IMG/VR virus record: IMGVR_UViG_3300033142_000461
Location: 1 to 60,825 of that record
Length of the DNA stretch: 60,825 nucleotides
From: a virus
Reading direction: 5' to 3' (one strand)
A program made the translations under genes and the position numbers. This document shows positions 19,328 to 27,451 of this stretch, piece after piece. The notes beneath the pieces are model-generated. The model was not told where the DNA came from. It made no database searches and saw nothing but the letters and a program-made list of their open reading frames with translations. The first letter of the stretch is position 1. Every line of letters starts with the position of its first letter.

Positions 19328-19753
19328 ATGTCAAACTATCCATCTACTCAAAAAATCGTTGAGGCTCTTGATAAGAAGTTAATCACCGACCTTGGTGATA
19401 GAAACGATTACGAATCTGTATCAAGAAATGTGCCTAGTGTACATGCCGAATTTATACGTCTATCCTATGACGAAGCATTAAGACAACAAGAACTAAAAGC
19501 TGAGTGGGACAAACTGTACCGCGACAAATACGAATATTACCGTTATAACTACAAGTATGTCTTTAATAATAAGGCAGAATGTGATGTGTTTATCAATGGT
19601 GATGAGGATATCATTGCGTTTAAAAAGAAACTAAACAAAAGTAAAATAATAATGGACCATCTTGAACAGTTAACCAAGATGTTAGAAAAGATTTCATTCA
19701 ATATTCGTAACGCATTAGAAGCTAAAAAGATGGAAGGCGGAAGTTACCTGTGA
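19328..19753 (+). CDS. uvsY: recombination mediator UvsY
   Basis: A 141-residue helical, charged protein directly upstream of uvsW, as in T4 (137 residues). It fits UvsY in layout: LSYDEALRQQELKAEWDKLY, KYEYYRYNYKYVFNNKAEC, then EDIIAFKKKLNKSKIIMDHL. UvsY loads the UvsX recombinase onto gp32-covered single-stranded DNA. Its stop overlaps the GTG start of uvsW. No uvsX or gene 32 is in this window. Confidence 0.8.
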   Translation: MSNYPSTQKIVEALDKKLITDLGDRNDYESVSRNVPSVHAEFIRLSYDEALRQQELKAEWDKLYRDKYEYYRYNYKYVFNNKAECDVFINGDEDIIAFKKKLNKSKIIMDHLEQLTKMLEKISFNIRNALEAKKMEGGSYL

Positions 19754-21231
19754 TAGATGTAGAAGTAAATTATATCAATGATGTGAATGTTGAGGTTCTA
19801 TGTGACCTTGGTATTGGTATGGAGATACAAGAATACTTCACATTCAAAGCACCAGGATATAGATTTCATCCAAAATTCAAAGCAGGTATGTGGAATGGAG
19901 ACATTAAATTGTTCAGTCCATACCGTAGAGTATTACCAGCTGGTTTATTAAGTAAACTCAAAAACTTCTGTAAACAGTGGGATTACTCCATCACCATAGA
20001 TAGTAGAGTCGATACAAAGAATGAAATTTCTCCAAAGGCAATTGGCGAATATGTAGATAGTCTTGATTTGGCCGCGCACGGAGAAAGAATAAAACCAAGA
20101 GACTATCAATATTACTCAATCTGGCACAGCATTACAAACAAACGCGCCACTGTAATTGTTCCAACTTCTGGTGGTAAGAGTTTACAAATCTATAGTACAA
20201 TCAGATGGTATCTTGACCATGAACCAAGGAAAGTTCTCCTAGTAGTTCCTAGTGTTGGTCTTGTTTCCCAGATGCACAACGATTTTATTGACTATTCCTC
20301 TATAAATGGATGGAGTACGGAAGATAATGTACATTGCATTACTGCCGGTATTACCAAAATGACAGATAAAAATATTGTTATCTCTACATGGCAGTCTATA
20401 TGGAAAATGCCTAAGACTTGGTTCGCGCAATTTGGAATGGCATACTTCGATGAGGCACACCTTGTTAAAGGAAATTCTTTACAGACTATTGGCGCCGGTC
20501 TTGTTGACTGTCCTTATAGAATAGGCACAACAGGTACCACAGGTTCTAAGATTGTTAATGAGATGGTGATTCAAGGCACACTTGGACCAATCAAGAAGAT
20601 TATCACTACCGAAGAACTTATGAATCGTGGACAGGTTGCGAAGATGACCATCAAGTGTGTCTCAATGATATATCCAGAGATTGATGCTAAAGAGTGTAAG
20701 AGCAAGACCTATCATGAAGAGATTGACTTCATCATTGCTCATGACAAACGAAACCGTATAATGATGAAGTCTCTTGGTTCTATGAAAGGAAACAAGTTGA
20801 TACTGTTCAATAAGAGGTCACACGGCAAGGTTCTTGTTAAATTAGCACAGAAACTATATCCCGACAAGAAGATTTTCTATGTGGATGGTAATACACCTAA
20901 GGCTGTCAGAGAAGAAATGCGTCACCAGATTGATGAACTATATGATTCGATATGTATATTCTCATACGGTACCAGTTCAACAGGGGTATCGATAAGAAAT
21001 CTCAACCACGTTATATTTGGTTCTCCAAGTAAGTCAGAGATACGAGTATTACAGAGTTTAGGTAGAGGCCTTAGAAAGTCTGACCGAAAAGATTCCGTTA
21101 TACTTTGGGATTTTATTGATGATTTATCTATTAAGAAGTATAAGAACTTTGTGTTGAAACATAGTATAGAGCGGTGGAACATGTACCAAAAAGAAGCGTT
21201 TGATACAGAGCTTATCAAGATTAATCTATAA
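19750..21231 (+). CDS. uvsW: superfamily 2 helicase UvsW
   Basis: A 493-residue helicase starting at GTG overlapping uvsY. Motif I is PTSGGKS near residues 138-145, motif II is FDEAH, motif III GTTGTTG, and the C-terminal RecA lobe has YGTSSTGVSIRNLNHVIFGS and the QSLGRGLRKS motif VI. In T4, UvsW unwinds branched recombination and R-loop intermediates and shifts replication from origin-dependent to recombination-dependent. The N-terminal WNGDIKLFSPYRRVLPAG block matches the UvsW DNA-binding region. Confidence 0.96.
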   Translation: MIDVEVNYINDVNVEVLCDLGIGMEIQEYFTFKAPGYRFHPKFKAGMWNGDIKLFSPYRRVLPAGLLSKLKNFCKQWDYSITIDSRVDTKNEISPKAIGEYVDSLDLAAHGERIKPRDYQYYSIWHSITNKRATVIVPTSGGKSLQIYSTIRWYLDHEPRKVLLVVPSVGLVSQMHNDFIDYSSINGWSTEDNVHCITAGITKMTDKNIVISTWQSIWKMPKTWFAQFGMAYFDEAHLVKGNSLQTIGAGLVDCPYRIGTTGTTGSKIVNEMVIQGTLGPIKKIITTEELMNRGQVAKMTIKCVSMIYPEIDAKECKSKTYHEEIDFIIAHDKRNRIMMKSLGSMKGNKLILFNKRSHGKVLVKLAQKLYPDKKIFYVDGNTPKAVREEMRHQIDELYDSICIFSYGTSSTGVSIRNLNHVIFGSPSKSEIRVLQSLGRGLRKSDRKDSVILWDFIDDLSIKKYKNFVLKHSIERWNMYQKEAFDTELIKINL

Positions 21232-21292
21232 GACCTACCAATCCAATCCCGCTCAACATAGGAATCAAATCTATTGTAACCAATATGTTAGG

Positions 21293-21393
21293 AGAGAGCG
21301 CAGCGAACGAGTCTTGCGAAGCAAGTCTTAATTGTATCTCTAATTGTACAATAGTGTATTTCGCTTCGCTCAAGTCCTCACTTCGTTCGTCCG
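21293..21393. repeat. GCGAA-rich inverted repeat pair
   Basis: The left block contains GCGCAGCGAACGAG and the self-complementary CTTGCGAAGCAAG. The right block, read on the minus strand, contains GGACGAACGAAGTGAGG and GAGCGAAGCGAA. The two blocks use the same words in opposite orientation and could fold into a long imperfect hairpin. Confidence 0.55.
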
Positions 21394-21818
21394 GTCTTTG
21401 TTGTTTTTTAGCGGTTCTCTAATGATTCTTTAGTTATACCTATGGTGAACACACATAACTATCCCTATATTCCATTACGTTTTTGGAATTGCCTACCTGG
21501 GAATTAGTAAACCTCTATTAGAGATTGTGGCCGAATCATACAATAATTAATGTTAGCTAAACGCTTGATGTTCCTTTTAACACTGAGTATGATTAAGAGA
21601 GTTGCTTCATGCTTCTCCTTCACGACAACTGAGTTGCCGTCATAACTTATAGTAGATTGTGTACCATTGTTATGACACTTGCTCGAATCCAAGAGGGATA
21701 AGAGTTTGTGAATCTAGTTGAGGGACCTTGTGGGTTTCGAACTGATTACCTCATATACTGTAGATGACCCCAAGAGGTGGTGAGTTAGATATTACCTACA
21801 GACAAAACTTGTTTAGGG

Positions 21819-21848
21819 ATAATACTACACCAGACAGCTACCTGTCAA
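21819..21848 (-). promoter_or_regulatory. sigma70-type promoter on the minus strand
   Basis: On the minus strand TTGACA is followed by 18 bp and TATTAT. It would transcribe leftward into the gene-free region and antisense to the end of uvsW. Confidence 0.55.
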
Positions 21849-21862
21849 GACATTTTTTCGAT

Positions 21863-21870
21863 GATAAATA
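21863..21870 (+). promoter_or_regulatory. late-promoter-like octamer in the gene-free region
   Basis: GATAAATA, 7 of 8 matches to the late element, about 190 nt upstream of gene 55. A hairpin at 21916-21935 lies between. Confidence 0.35.
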
Positions 21871-21915
21871 GATACAGTCAAATCTTACCTCTGTGTAAGT
21901 GCTGATTAGAGTGGA

Positions 21916-21938
21916 GGAAAGACAGCTATCTTTCCTTT
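21916..21938 (+). terminator. hairpin with short T-tract
   Basis: GGAAAGA-CAGCTA-TCTTTCC stem followed by TTT. A very similar stem (GGAAAG/CTTTCC) recurs in the leader of the NMN adenylyltransferase gene at 48143. Confidence 0.5.
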
Positions 21939-21947
21939 GCTTGACTC

Positions 21948-21955
21948 TATTTATA
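21948..21955 (-). promoter_or_regulatory. minus-strand late promoter in the gene-free region
   Basis: The plus strand reads TATTTATA, an exact TATAAATA on the minus strand. It points leftward into the gene-free region, where no convincing minus-strand gene is seen. Confidence 0.55.
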
Positions 21956-21963
21956 CAAACGGT

Positions 21964-22032
21964 GACCTAAAAATTCAACAATCACATTAGGTCGCTTATG
22001 TTCTTGCCATAAGTGATTGATATGTATATAAT
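21964..22032 (+). promoter_or_regulatory. gene 55 promoter with overlapping palindromes
   Basis: TTGCCA at 22004-22009, a 17-bp spacer and TATAAT at 22027-22032 make a sigma70-type promoter. The -35 overlaps a perfect CTTATG-N7-CATAAG palindrome at 21995-22013, related to the GCTTAT-N6-ATAAGC box of the early cassettes. A GACCTAA/TTAGGTC inverted repeat lies at 21964-21993. Confidence 0.7.
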
Positions 22033-22061
22033 GGTAATATTAATTGATAACGGGTGAATAT

Positions 22062-22640
22062 ATGGCCGGAAAAAAGAAAAGCAATCACTATGTTGATAAC
22101 AAAGTGTTCTATACAGAAGTTAAAGAATACGTTCAACAGTGTGAAGAACTAGAAAAGAAAGGGGCAGATATAAGAGACCCCCAACAAAGACCACGAATCT
22201 CAGATTCCATCGGTCTGAAAATAATTAAAGTGTGTGAAGGTGTGATGCGCCGACCAAATTTCATTGGATATACCTTTAGAGCTGAATTCGAAGGTGATGC
22301 TATTGAGAATTGTATCAAGTACGCGCATCGTTTCGACTACATCAAATATAATTCCCCATTTGCATATTTCTCATTCATTGCCTGGCAGGCCGCCGTTCGT
22401 AGGATCCAAAAGGAAGACAAACAGTGGAAAACGAAGATGCGTTATATTATGAATGCTGGTATTGATGATGTTATGTCGGAACTACAAGAACATGATACAG
22501 GCAAAAACTTTGATAACGACTATATTGATTTCATGCAGAAAATCTATGATACAAAAGATATAGACCTGACTGTAGAAAAGAAGAAAAAGAAAACCAAGAA
22601 AGACTCCACAGAGAGTTTAGAGGGTTTGTTTGGTGACTAA
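22062..22640 (+). CDS. 55: late-transcription sigma factor gp55
   Basis: A 192-residue sigma-like protein. The FIGYTFRAEFEGDAIENCIK and FDYIKYNSPFAYFSFIAWQA segments correspond to the sigma region-2-like core of gp55 that binds RNA polymerase and reads TATAAATA. The C-terminus SLEGLFGD is a clamp-binding-type tail, consistent with activation by the sliding clamp. The ATG at 22062 is preferred over an upstream in-frame TTG because the family similarity begins there. Confidence 0.92.
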   Translation: MAGKKKSNHYVDNKVFYTEVKEYVQQCEELEKKGADIRDPQQRPRISDSIGLKIIKVCEGVMRRPNFIGYTFRAEFEGDAIENCIKYAHRFDYIKYNSPFAYFSFIAWQAAVRRIQKEDKQWKTKMRYIMNAGIDDVMSELQEHDTGKNFDNDYIDFMQKIYDTKDIDLTVEKKKKKTKKDSTESLEGLFGD

Positions 22641-22833
22641 TACTAATCCTATAGGAAATACGTTTCTATTAACCGATACCGCTGATACTTTATTAGGCCT
22701 TGAGTATGATATGAGAACATTGGATATGGATAATGAACAGTGTTTGAAACATATCGAAGACTTATTGACAGATTGTATATATAACATTACTCAATATGTA
22801 AGAGAGTCACAACATATTTACTCGGTAGATTAA
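22633..22833 (+). CDS. hypothetical protein between genes 55 and 47
   Basis: A 66-residue acidic protein starting at GTG inside the last codons of gene 55 (a TTG 3 nt earlier is also possible). It contains LLGLEYDMRTLDMDNEQCLK and a helical end. No family is recognised. It ends just before gene 47, so it is part of the 55-47 operon. Confidence 0.6.
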   Translation: MTNTNPIGNTFLLTDTADTLLGLEYDMRTLDMDNEQCLKHIEDLLTDCIYNITQYVRESQHIYSVD

Positions 22834-22834
22834 T

Positions 22835-23890
22835 ATGGCGAAAATAGTATTACTTGGGGATACTCATTGGGGTGTCCGCGGGGACTCCAATATATTCCGA
22901 GACTTTCAATTAAAATTCTTTCAAGAGATATTCTTTAATTATCTTGTAGAGAATGAGATTGATATTGTATGGCAATTCGGTGACCTATTCGATAAGAGAA
23001 AACAGGTCAACATCATGACCTTGTCTACAGTACAGAGAGACTTCTTTAATTTCTTTGAGACACATAATGTTAAATTAAACGTGTTGATGGGCAACCATGA
23101 CCAATTCTATCGCAACACCCGCGAATTAAACTCCCTTAGAGAAGTGATTGGCAACCAATACAATAACATTTCTTTTTATGATAACAATACAAATGTTACC
23201 ATTGACGGATTAAGTGTTGATATTATACCTTGGTTGAATGAGGATGACACAGAAGGATTTCTAAGATTCATTTCTGAATCACATGCTGATGTTTGTTTCG
23301 GACACTTTGAGATGTCTGGTTTCGAGATGATGAAAGGTCATATGATTGACCACGGTATGAATAAAGATGTACTTGGTGATTATGAAAAGGTGTTCTCTGG
23401 CCACTATCACACAAAATCAGAAAGAGGCAATATCAAATATCTTGGTACTCCTTATGAACTTACTTGGTCTGATTATGACGACACAAAAGGATTCTATGTA
23501 TTCGATACCAATGATTTGAGTATAGAATTTATTGAGAATCCATATACACTACACACAAAGGTGATTTATGATAACAATGTGGAACTGGACAGTTTTGAAG
23601 TGGAATATTTTAACAACAAGTTCGTTAAAATTCTCGTCACTGAAAAAGAAGATGGTAAGAAATTTGACAAGTTTTTGGACATGGTCTATCAGTGTGCTCC
23701 GTATGATATTTCCATAACAGAACATATCGATTATACAAATGATATATCCGATGATGAACTTGATGTAGAGGATAGCATGAGTGTCTTGTTACGTAGTGCT
23801 GATAGTGTTAATGATGATAGTATTGATAATAATGTATTATCTAAACTAATCCGTGAATTATATACGGAAGCCATTTCTCTTGACACATAA
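22835..23890 (+). CDS. 47: recombination nuclease subunit gp47 (Mre11/SbcD-like)
   Basis: A 351-residue metallophosphoesterase. Metal-binding motifs appear in order: LLGDTHWG, WQFGDLFDKR, LMGNHDQF, FGHFEMSG and FSGHYHTKSE. Length and order match T4 gp47, which pairs with gp46 to resect DNA ends for recombination-dependent replication. Gene 46 follows after two tiny genes. A consensus promoter overlaps the 3' end of this gene. Confidence 0.96.
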   Translation: MAKIVLLGDTHWGVRGDSNIFRDFQLKFFQEIFFNYLVENEIDIVWQFGDLFDKRKQVNIMTLSTVQRDFFNFFETHNVKLNVLMGNHDQFYRNTRELNSLREVIGNQYNNISFYDNNTNVTIDGLSVDIIPWLNEDDTEGFLRFISESHADVCFGHFEMSGFEMMKGHMIDHGMNKDVLGDYEKVFSGHYHTKSERGNIKYLGTPYELTWSDYDDTKGFYVFDTNDLSIEFIENPYTLHTKVIYDNNVELDSFEVEYFNNKFVKILVTEKEDGKKFDKFLDMVYQCAPYDISITEHIDYTNDISDDELDVEDSMSVLLRSADSVNDDSIDNNVLSKLIRELYTEAISLDT

Positions 23891-23908
23891 GATGGGTTCG
23901 TTTATAAT
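23880..23908 (+). promoter_or_regulatory. perfect-consensus sigma70 promoter at the end of gene 47
   Basis: TTGACA, exactly 17 bp, then TATAAT. The -35 lies within the last codons of gene 47. It would drive the two small genes and gene 46. Confidence 0.8.
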
Positions 23909-23931
23909 GGTCACACGAAAAGGAGAATAAT

Positions 23932-24132
23932 ATGTTGCCTGTATTTGAAAAAGGTTCATTATATCAGAGTTTAACGCACGGTATGGTAGAGTATTTGGGA
24001 ACAGATACATATTATGGCCAGAATACATTGAAGTTTAAATCGATTCAATATAATACAACAGAGTATTGGTTGCCTGAAAGTCTATCATTCCATTTTGGTG
24101 ACACTGATTCTCCTCAATTACTTAATGAGTAG
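23932..24132 (+). CDS. hypothetical protein between genes 47 and 46
   Basis: A 66-residue protein with a strong AAAGGAGAATAAT ribosome site and located just downstream of a consensus promoter. It contains LYQSLTHGMVEYLGTDTYYG and looks like a small beta-rich domain. T4 also has small genes at this spot. No function is recognised. Confidence 0.65.
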   Translation: MLPVFEKGSLYQSLTHGMVEYLGTDTYYGQNTLKFKSIQYNTTEYWLPESLSFHFGDTDSPQLLNE

Positions 24133-24135
24133 ATT

Positions 24136-24336
24136 ATGATTAATACAGAAATAGTTAAACTTCTTGAGGAAGTAAAGGAAGAGATGTTAAGAGAGATATA
24201 TACTTCTTGTGATGAATGGTATGAACGTTATAATATTGGAATAAAGAAGTCTGTATCCATTATAGATAAAAAGATTGCCTATTACTCAATGACACCTAAC
24301 GATTTAAAGAAAGAACTTGGACTATACCATAACTAA
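24136..24336 (+). CDS. hypothetical helical protein before gene 46
   Basis: A 66-residue protein, mostly charged helix (IVKLLEEVKEEMLREIY) with a short C-terminal MTPNDLKKELGLYHN segment. Its stop overlaps the gene 46 start (TAATG), so the two are translationally coupled. No family is recognised. Confidence 0.6.
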   Translation: MINTEIVKLLEEVKEEMLREIYTSCDEWYERYNIGIKKSVSIIDKKIAYYSMTPNDLKKELGLYHN

Positions 24337-26069
24337 TGATCCACTTTAAGATCTTAAAATATAAAAATTTTATGTCGGTTGGTAATACTCCAATCGAATT
24401 ATACCTTGACAGATTCGATAAGACACTACTAACAGGTAAGAACGGCCATGGTAAGTCACAAAACTACATCGCTCTTTACTATGCTCTATATGGTAAGGTG
24501 TTCTCTAAAGGATTAGTTCTTGCTCAAATGATTAACTCCCTCAATCAGAAGAAATTGGTTGTTGAGGTTGAGTTCTCAATCGGCAAAAATGAATACAAAG
24601 TTGTTCGAGGCCTGAAACCAAACATATTTCAGATATGGATTAATGGCACAAAAAAAGAACAAGATGCCAACATCAAGGACTATCAAAAGTTCCTAGAAAC
24701 AAACATTTTGAAGATGACTTCAAAGACTTTCAAACAAATTGTTATTCTTGGTTCTACTGCATACGTTCCCTTTATGCGTCTGTCTGCAAAGGACCGTAGA
24801 GATGTAATCGAGGACCTACTTGATATTCAATACTTCACCATTATGTCAGAACTGGCAAAGAAACGTGTTGTATCAATGCGTGAAGATATTGGTGACCTTA
24901 CATCAAAGATTAATCAACTTGATACAAGGGTTGAGGTTACTGCTTCTAAGATTGAAGAATTAAATGACCATAACGATAATGTTATTGGTAAGAACGAAGA
25001 AGAAATCTCCAAACATTCTGTAGACCTATTGGGTCTTGAAACACAAAAGTCTGACCTCTATGCGAAAACAAAAGAGATTGACTTTGAGGGTTCTAAGGCC
25101 AACCTAGGTAAACTTGTTAAACAAGGAAATGAATTGTCTTCTCTTAAAAGACAAATTCAAACCAATAGAAACAAATCACAAAAAGAGATTGATTTCTTTG
25201 ATGATATAACAGATTGTCCTACCTGTCTACAAAATGTAGAAGACGACCATAAACACCGTATCATATCCCACAACGAGGATAAGATAATCAAGTTTGATAA
25301 TGGTATCGTTAAGGCTGAGGAGAAACTTGGTGAGTTTAACAACGATATAGAAGTTGCACAGTCTATCATTGATTCATTTTCTGATTATGTTTCCCAGATG
25401 AAAACTATCGACCATCGTGTAGAACTTTTAGAAGGTGTTATTGCCAGCATCAAGAAACAGAATATTGAATTATCAGAAACAGTTGATACTTCTGAATCAG
25501 AAAAACAATTAGCGATAGACAAGAAGGAACTTGATGGTATTCGAAAGACAAAGAATGAACTGACTGATGAATTGAGATATTATACTACAGTTATTGAACT
25601 GTTGAAAGATGGTGGTATAAAAACCAAAATCATTAAGAGTTATATTCCTGTCATTAACAAGTATATACAGAAGTACCTAGATATACTTGATTTCAATATT
25701 GAGTTTATTTTCGATGAACAATTTAATGAAACCATAAAGAGTCGTGGTAGAGATATGTTCTCGTATGGTAATTTCAGTGAAGGACAAAAACTGAGAATCG
25801 ATTTGGCAATATTGTTCACCTTTAGAGAGGTGTCGAGACTCAAGAATAGTTCATCAACCAATCTATTGATCTTTGATGAGATTGGAGATAGTTCTCTCGA
25901 CCAAGAAGGATTTGATGCTCTGATGCGTATCTTGAACAGCAGTGCCGAAGACTCTAACATCTTTGTTATCTCTCATAATGATAACATGGGTGAGATGTTT
26001 AAGAATACCGTACGTTTTGAGTTAAAAAATAACTTCACAGAAATGACGTTTGTAGGGGAGTATAAGTGA
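24336..26069 (+). CDS. 46: recombination nuclease subunit gp46 (Rad50/SbcC-like)
   Basis: A 577-residue SMC-like ATPase. Walker A is GKNGHGKS at residues 34-41. A long coiled coil is interrupted near residue 293 by a CPTC zinc hook. The ABC signature FSEGQKLRIDLAILF and Walker B NLLIFDEIGDSSLD follow near the C-terminus. It forms the Mre11-Rad50-like complex with gp47. Its stop overlaps the GTG of the methyltransferase gene. Confidence 0.97.
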   Translation: MIHFKILKYKNFMSVGNTPIELYLDRFDKTLLTGKNGHGKSQNYIALYYALYGKVFSKGLVLAQMINSLNQKKLVVEVEFSIGKNEYKVVRGLKPNIFQIWINGTKKEQDANIKDYQKFLETNILKMTSKTFKQIVILGSTAYVPFMRLSAKDRRDVIEDLLDIQYFTIMSELAKKRVVSMREDIGDLTSKINQLDTRVEVTASKIEELNDHNDNVIGKNEEEISKHSVDLLGLETQKSDLYAKTKEIDFEGSKANLGKLVKQGNELSSLKRQIQTNRNKSQKEIDFFDDITDCPTCLQNVEDDHKHRIISHNEDKIIKFDNGIVKAEEKLGEFNNDIEVAQSIIDSFSDYVSQMKTIDHRVELLEGVIASIKKQNIELSETVDTSESEKQLAIDKKELDGIRKTKNELTDELRYYTTVIELLKDGGIKTKIIKSYIPVINKYIQKYLDILDFNIEFIFDEQFNETIKSRGRDMFSYGNFSEGQKLRIDLAILFTFREVSRLKNSSSTNLLIFDEIGDSSLDQEGFDALMRILNSSAEDSNIFVISHNDNMGEMFKNTVRFELKNNFTEMTFVGEYK

Positions 26070-26806
26070 TAAAGTTATATAATGGCGATTGTCTTGACAT
26101 TATGAAGAACATACCAGACAATTCTATTGATATGGTCCTTACCGACCCTCCGTACGGAACTACCGCGTGTAAATGGGATTCTATAATACCATTGGAACCG
26201 ATGTGGGAACAACTTAAACGTATTATTAAAGACAGTGGTGTTATTGTTATGACCGCTTCTCAACCATTTACAACAACACTAATTTCTTCCAATATGGATA
26301 TGTTTAAATATTGTTGGGTTTGGGAAAAGAATTTCTCTACAAACTTTTTACATGCTAAACGTCAGCCTCTAAGAAAAACAGAAGATGTGGTCGTGTGGCA
26401 TCCTGGAACTAGTTTCTATTATCCTATAAAGACAGAAGGACATAAACCGACCCAGAGTGCTAAAGGTAGTTCTAACGGTGTACTATGGCATGGAACAAAT
26501 AAGAGAGACTATAAAGGCGGAGACACAACGAGAATGCCTACAAACATCATAAAGATTGCCGCGGAAGACCCAAAGAACAGAGTGCACCCAACACAAAAAC
26601 CTGTCGCGTTGATGGAATATTTGATCAAGACATATACTCTTGAGGGAGAAACTGTACTTGATTTCACTATGGGATCTGGTACAACAGGAGTCGCATCCAA
26701 GAATCTTGATAGAGATTTTATTGGTATAGAACTCGACCAAGACTATTTCAATATCTCCCAAGACCGTATAGAATCAACTAATCCCCTGGCCGAACTATTC
26801 GCGTAA
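26066..26806 (+). CDS. DNA adenine/cytosine-N4 methyltransferase (DPPY type)
   Basis: A 246-residue amino-methyltransferase starting at GTG. The catalytic motif LTDPPYG is near residue 30 and the AdoMet-binding motif LDFTMGSGTTG is near residue 198, so the catalytic motif precedes the cofactor motif (beta-like order). HPTQKPVALMEYLIK is typical of this family. It probably protects phage DNA from restriction. The C-terminus NPLAELFA resembles the clamp-binding tails of gp43 and gp55. Confidence 0.93.
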   Translation: MIKLYNGDCLDIMKNIPDNSIDMVLTDPPYGTTACKWDSIIPLEPMWEQLKRIIKDSGVIVMTASQPFTTTLISSNMDMFKYCWVWEKNFSTNFLHAKRQPLRKTEDVVVWHPGTSFYYPIKTEGHKPTQSAKGSSNGVLWHGTNKRDYKGGDTTRMPTNIIKIAAEDPKNRVHPTQKPVALMEYLIKTYTLEGETVLDFTMGSGTTGVASKNLDRDFIGIELDQDYFNISQDRIESTNPLAELFA

Positions 26807-26831
26807 CATATTGATTTCTAAGTCATAAACT

Positions 26832-26930
26832 GGACTTATGCGCCCATAGAAACATTCAGTGCTAAATCAGAAAATAATGGTTGTCATTAGGTGCAATGCC
26901 TGTATAATGATCCATATTGATTGAGAGGAG
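26832..26930 (+). promoter_or_regulatory. early promoter cassette, copy A
   Basis: TTGTCA (26881-26886), 16-bp spacer, TATAAT (26903-26908). The upstream box CATAGAAACATTCAGTGC matches copy G. The leader ATTGATTGAGAGGAG holds the ribosome site. Confidence 0.85.
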
Positions 26931-26937
26931 TTCTAAA

Positions 26938-27327
26938 ATGAGTAAATATGTCGTAATTCACAGTGCCTTTGGTGACTTGTGTGAACCTGTCGCGTTTGTA
27001 ACGGCGACCCACTGTGAACAAGTCTATGAGAAGACCAATACCATTTCTCGCCCTTGGTGGGAGAATGAGGGTGTTGTGAAGGGTGCCAAAGAGGGTTATC
27101 GTTCAACTTCTGTCGATGACATCATAGTACAGTTCACCGATAAGGGCGAACTTGTGAGTGTTAATGTCGTAGACCATACTGGTTACAAAGAGATGCCTGC
27201 TGAGATTGAGGTAATGATTTATGTTGCCGATGGCCACATTCGTTCATTTGTGACTCTTACACGCGAGGCCGTTGAACGTGTCGCAAAAGAATGGTTCAAT
27301 AACTGCAATCACATCGACTTGTCATAA
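26938..27327 (+). CDS. hypothetical early protein
   Basis: A 129-residue protein, the only gene driven by early cassette copy A before cassette B begins. It starts at the ATG 7 nt after GAGAGGAG. It contains HCEQVYEKTNTISRPWWENE and a DDIIVQFTDKGELVSVNVVD strand pair. No family is recognised. Single-gene early units of this kind are typical of host-takeover proteins, which is inference. Confidence 0.7.
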   Translation: MSKYVVIHSAFGDLCEPVAFVTATHCEQVYEKTNTISRPWWENEGVVKGAKEGYRSTSVDDIIVQFTDKGELVSVNVVDHTGYKEMPAEIEVMIYVADGHIRSFVTLTREAVERVAKEWFNNCNHIDLS

Positions 27328-27450
27328 GTCTGGCTTATATGCTAATAAGCACAATCATTTCAAATACTTACGAAATAGTGCTTTTAGTGGTTGACGGTGG
27401 TACCAATACCTGTATAATGATCCATATTGATTGAGATTGAGAGAGAAAAA
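27321..27450 (+). promoter_or_regulatory. early promoter cassette, copy B
   Basis: Palindrome GCTTAT-N6-ATAAGC (27333-27350), box ACAATCATTTCAAATACTTA, TTGACG (27391-27396), 16 bp, TATAAT (27413-27418), and leader ATTGAGATTGAGAGAG. It drives the VWA/zincin gene. Confidence 0.9.
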
Positions 27451-27451
27451 G

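Larger units (their letters stand above)
21232..22061. other. 830-bp gene-free region with divergent promoters and repeats
   Basis: The only long gene-free stretch in the window. It holds: two related repeat blocks in inverted orientation, rich in GCGAA/TTCGC words (21293-21330 and 21358-21393); a minus-strand TTGACA/TATTAT promoter; late-type octamers on both strands; a 7-bp hairpin at 21916-21935; and the gene 55 promoter at its right edge. A 62-codon minus-strand frame at 21504-21692 has no recognised product. An origin of replication or noncoding RNA is possible. In T4 an origin lies near uvsY. Confidence 0.6.

Noticed and set aside
21504-21692. 62-codon minus-strand frame in the gene-free region
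   Set aside because: No ribosome site, no recognisable domain, and a composition unlike the neighbouring genes. It is mentioned in the region entry only.
21661-21720. Plus-strand GCTCGAATCC resembling a T-loop
   Set aside because: Gives a 4-bp stem with an 8-nt loop and no cloverleaf around it.
21721-21780. Minus-strand GTTCGAAACCC sequence resembling a tRNA T-arm
   Set aside because: The flanking bases do not form a T-stem (only two of five pairs) and no acceptor or anticodon stem fits, so no tRNA was called.
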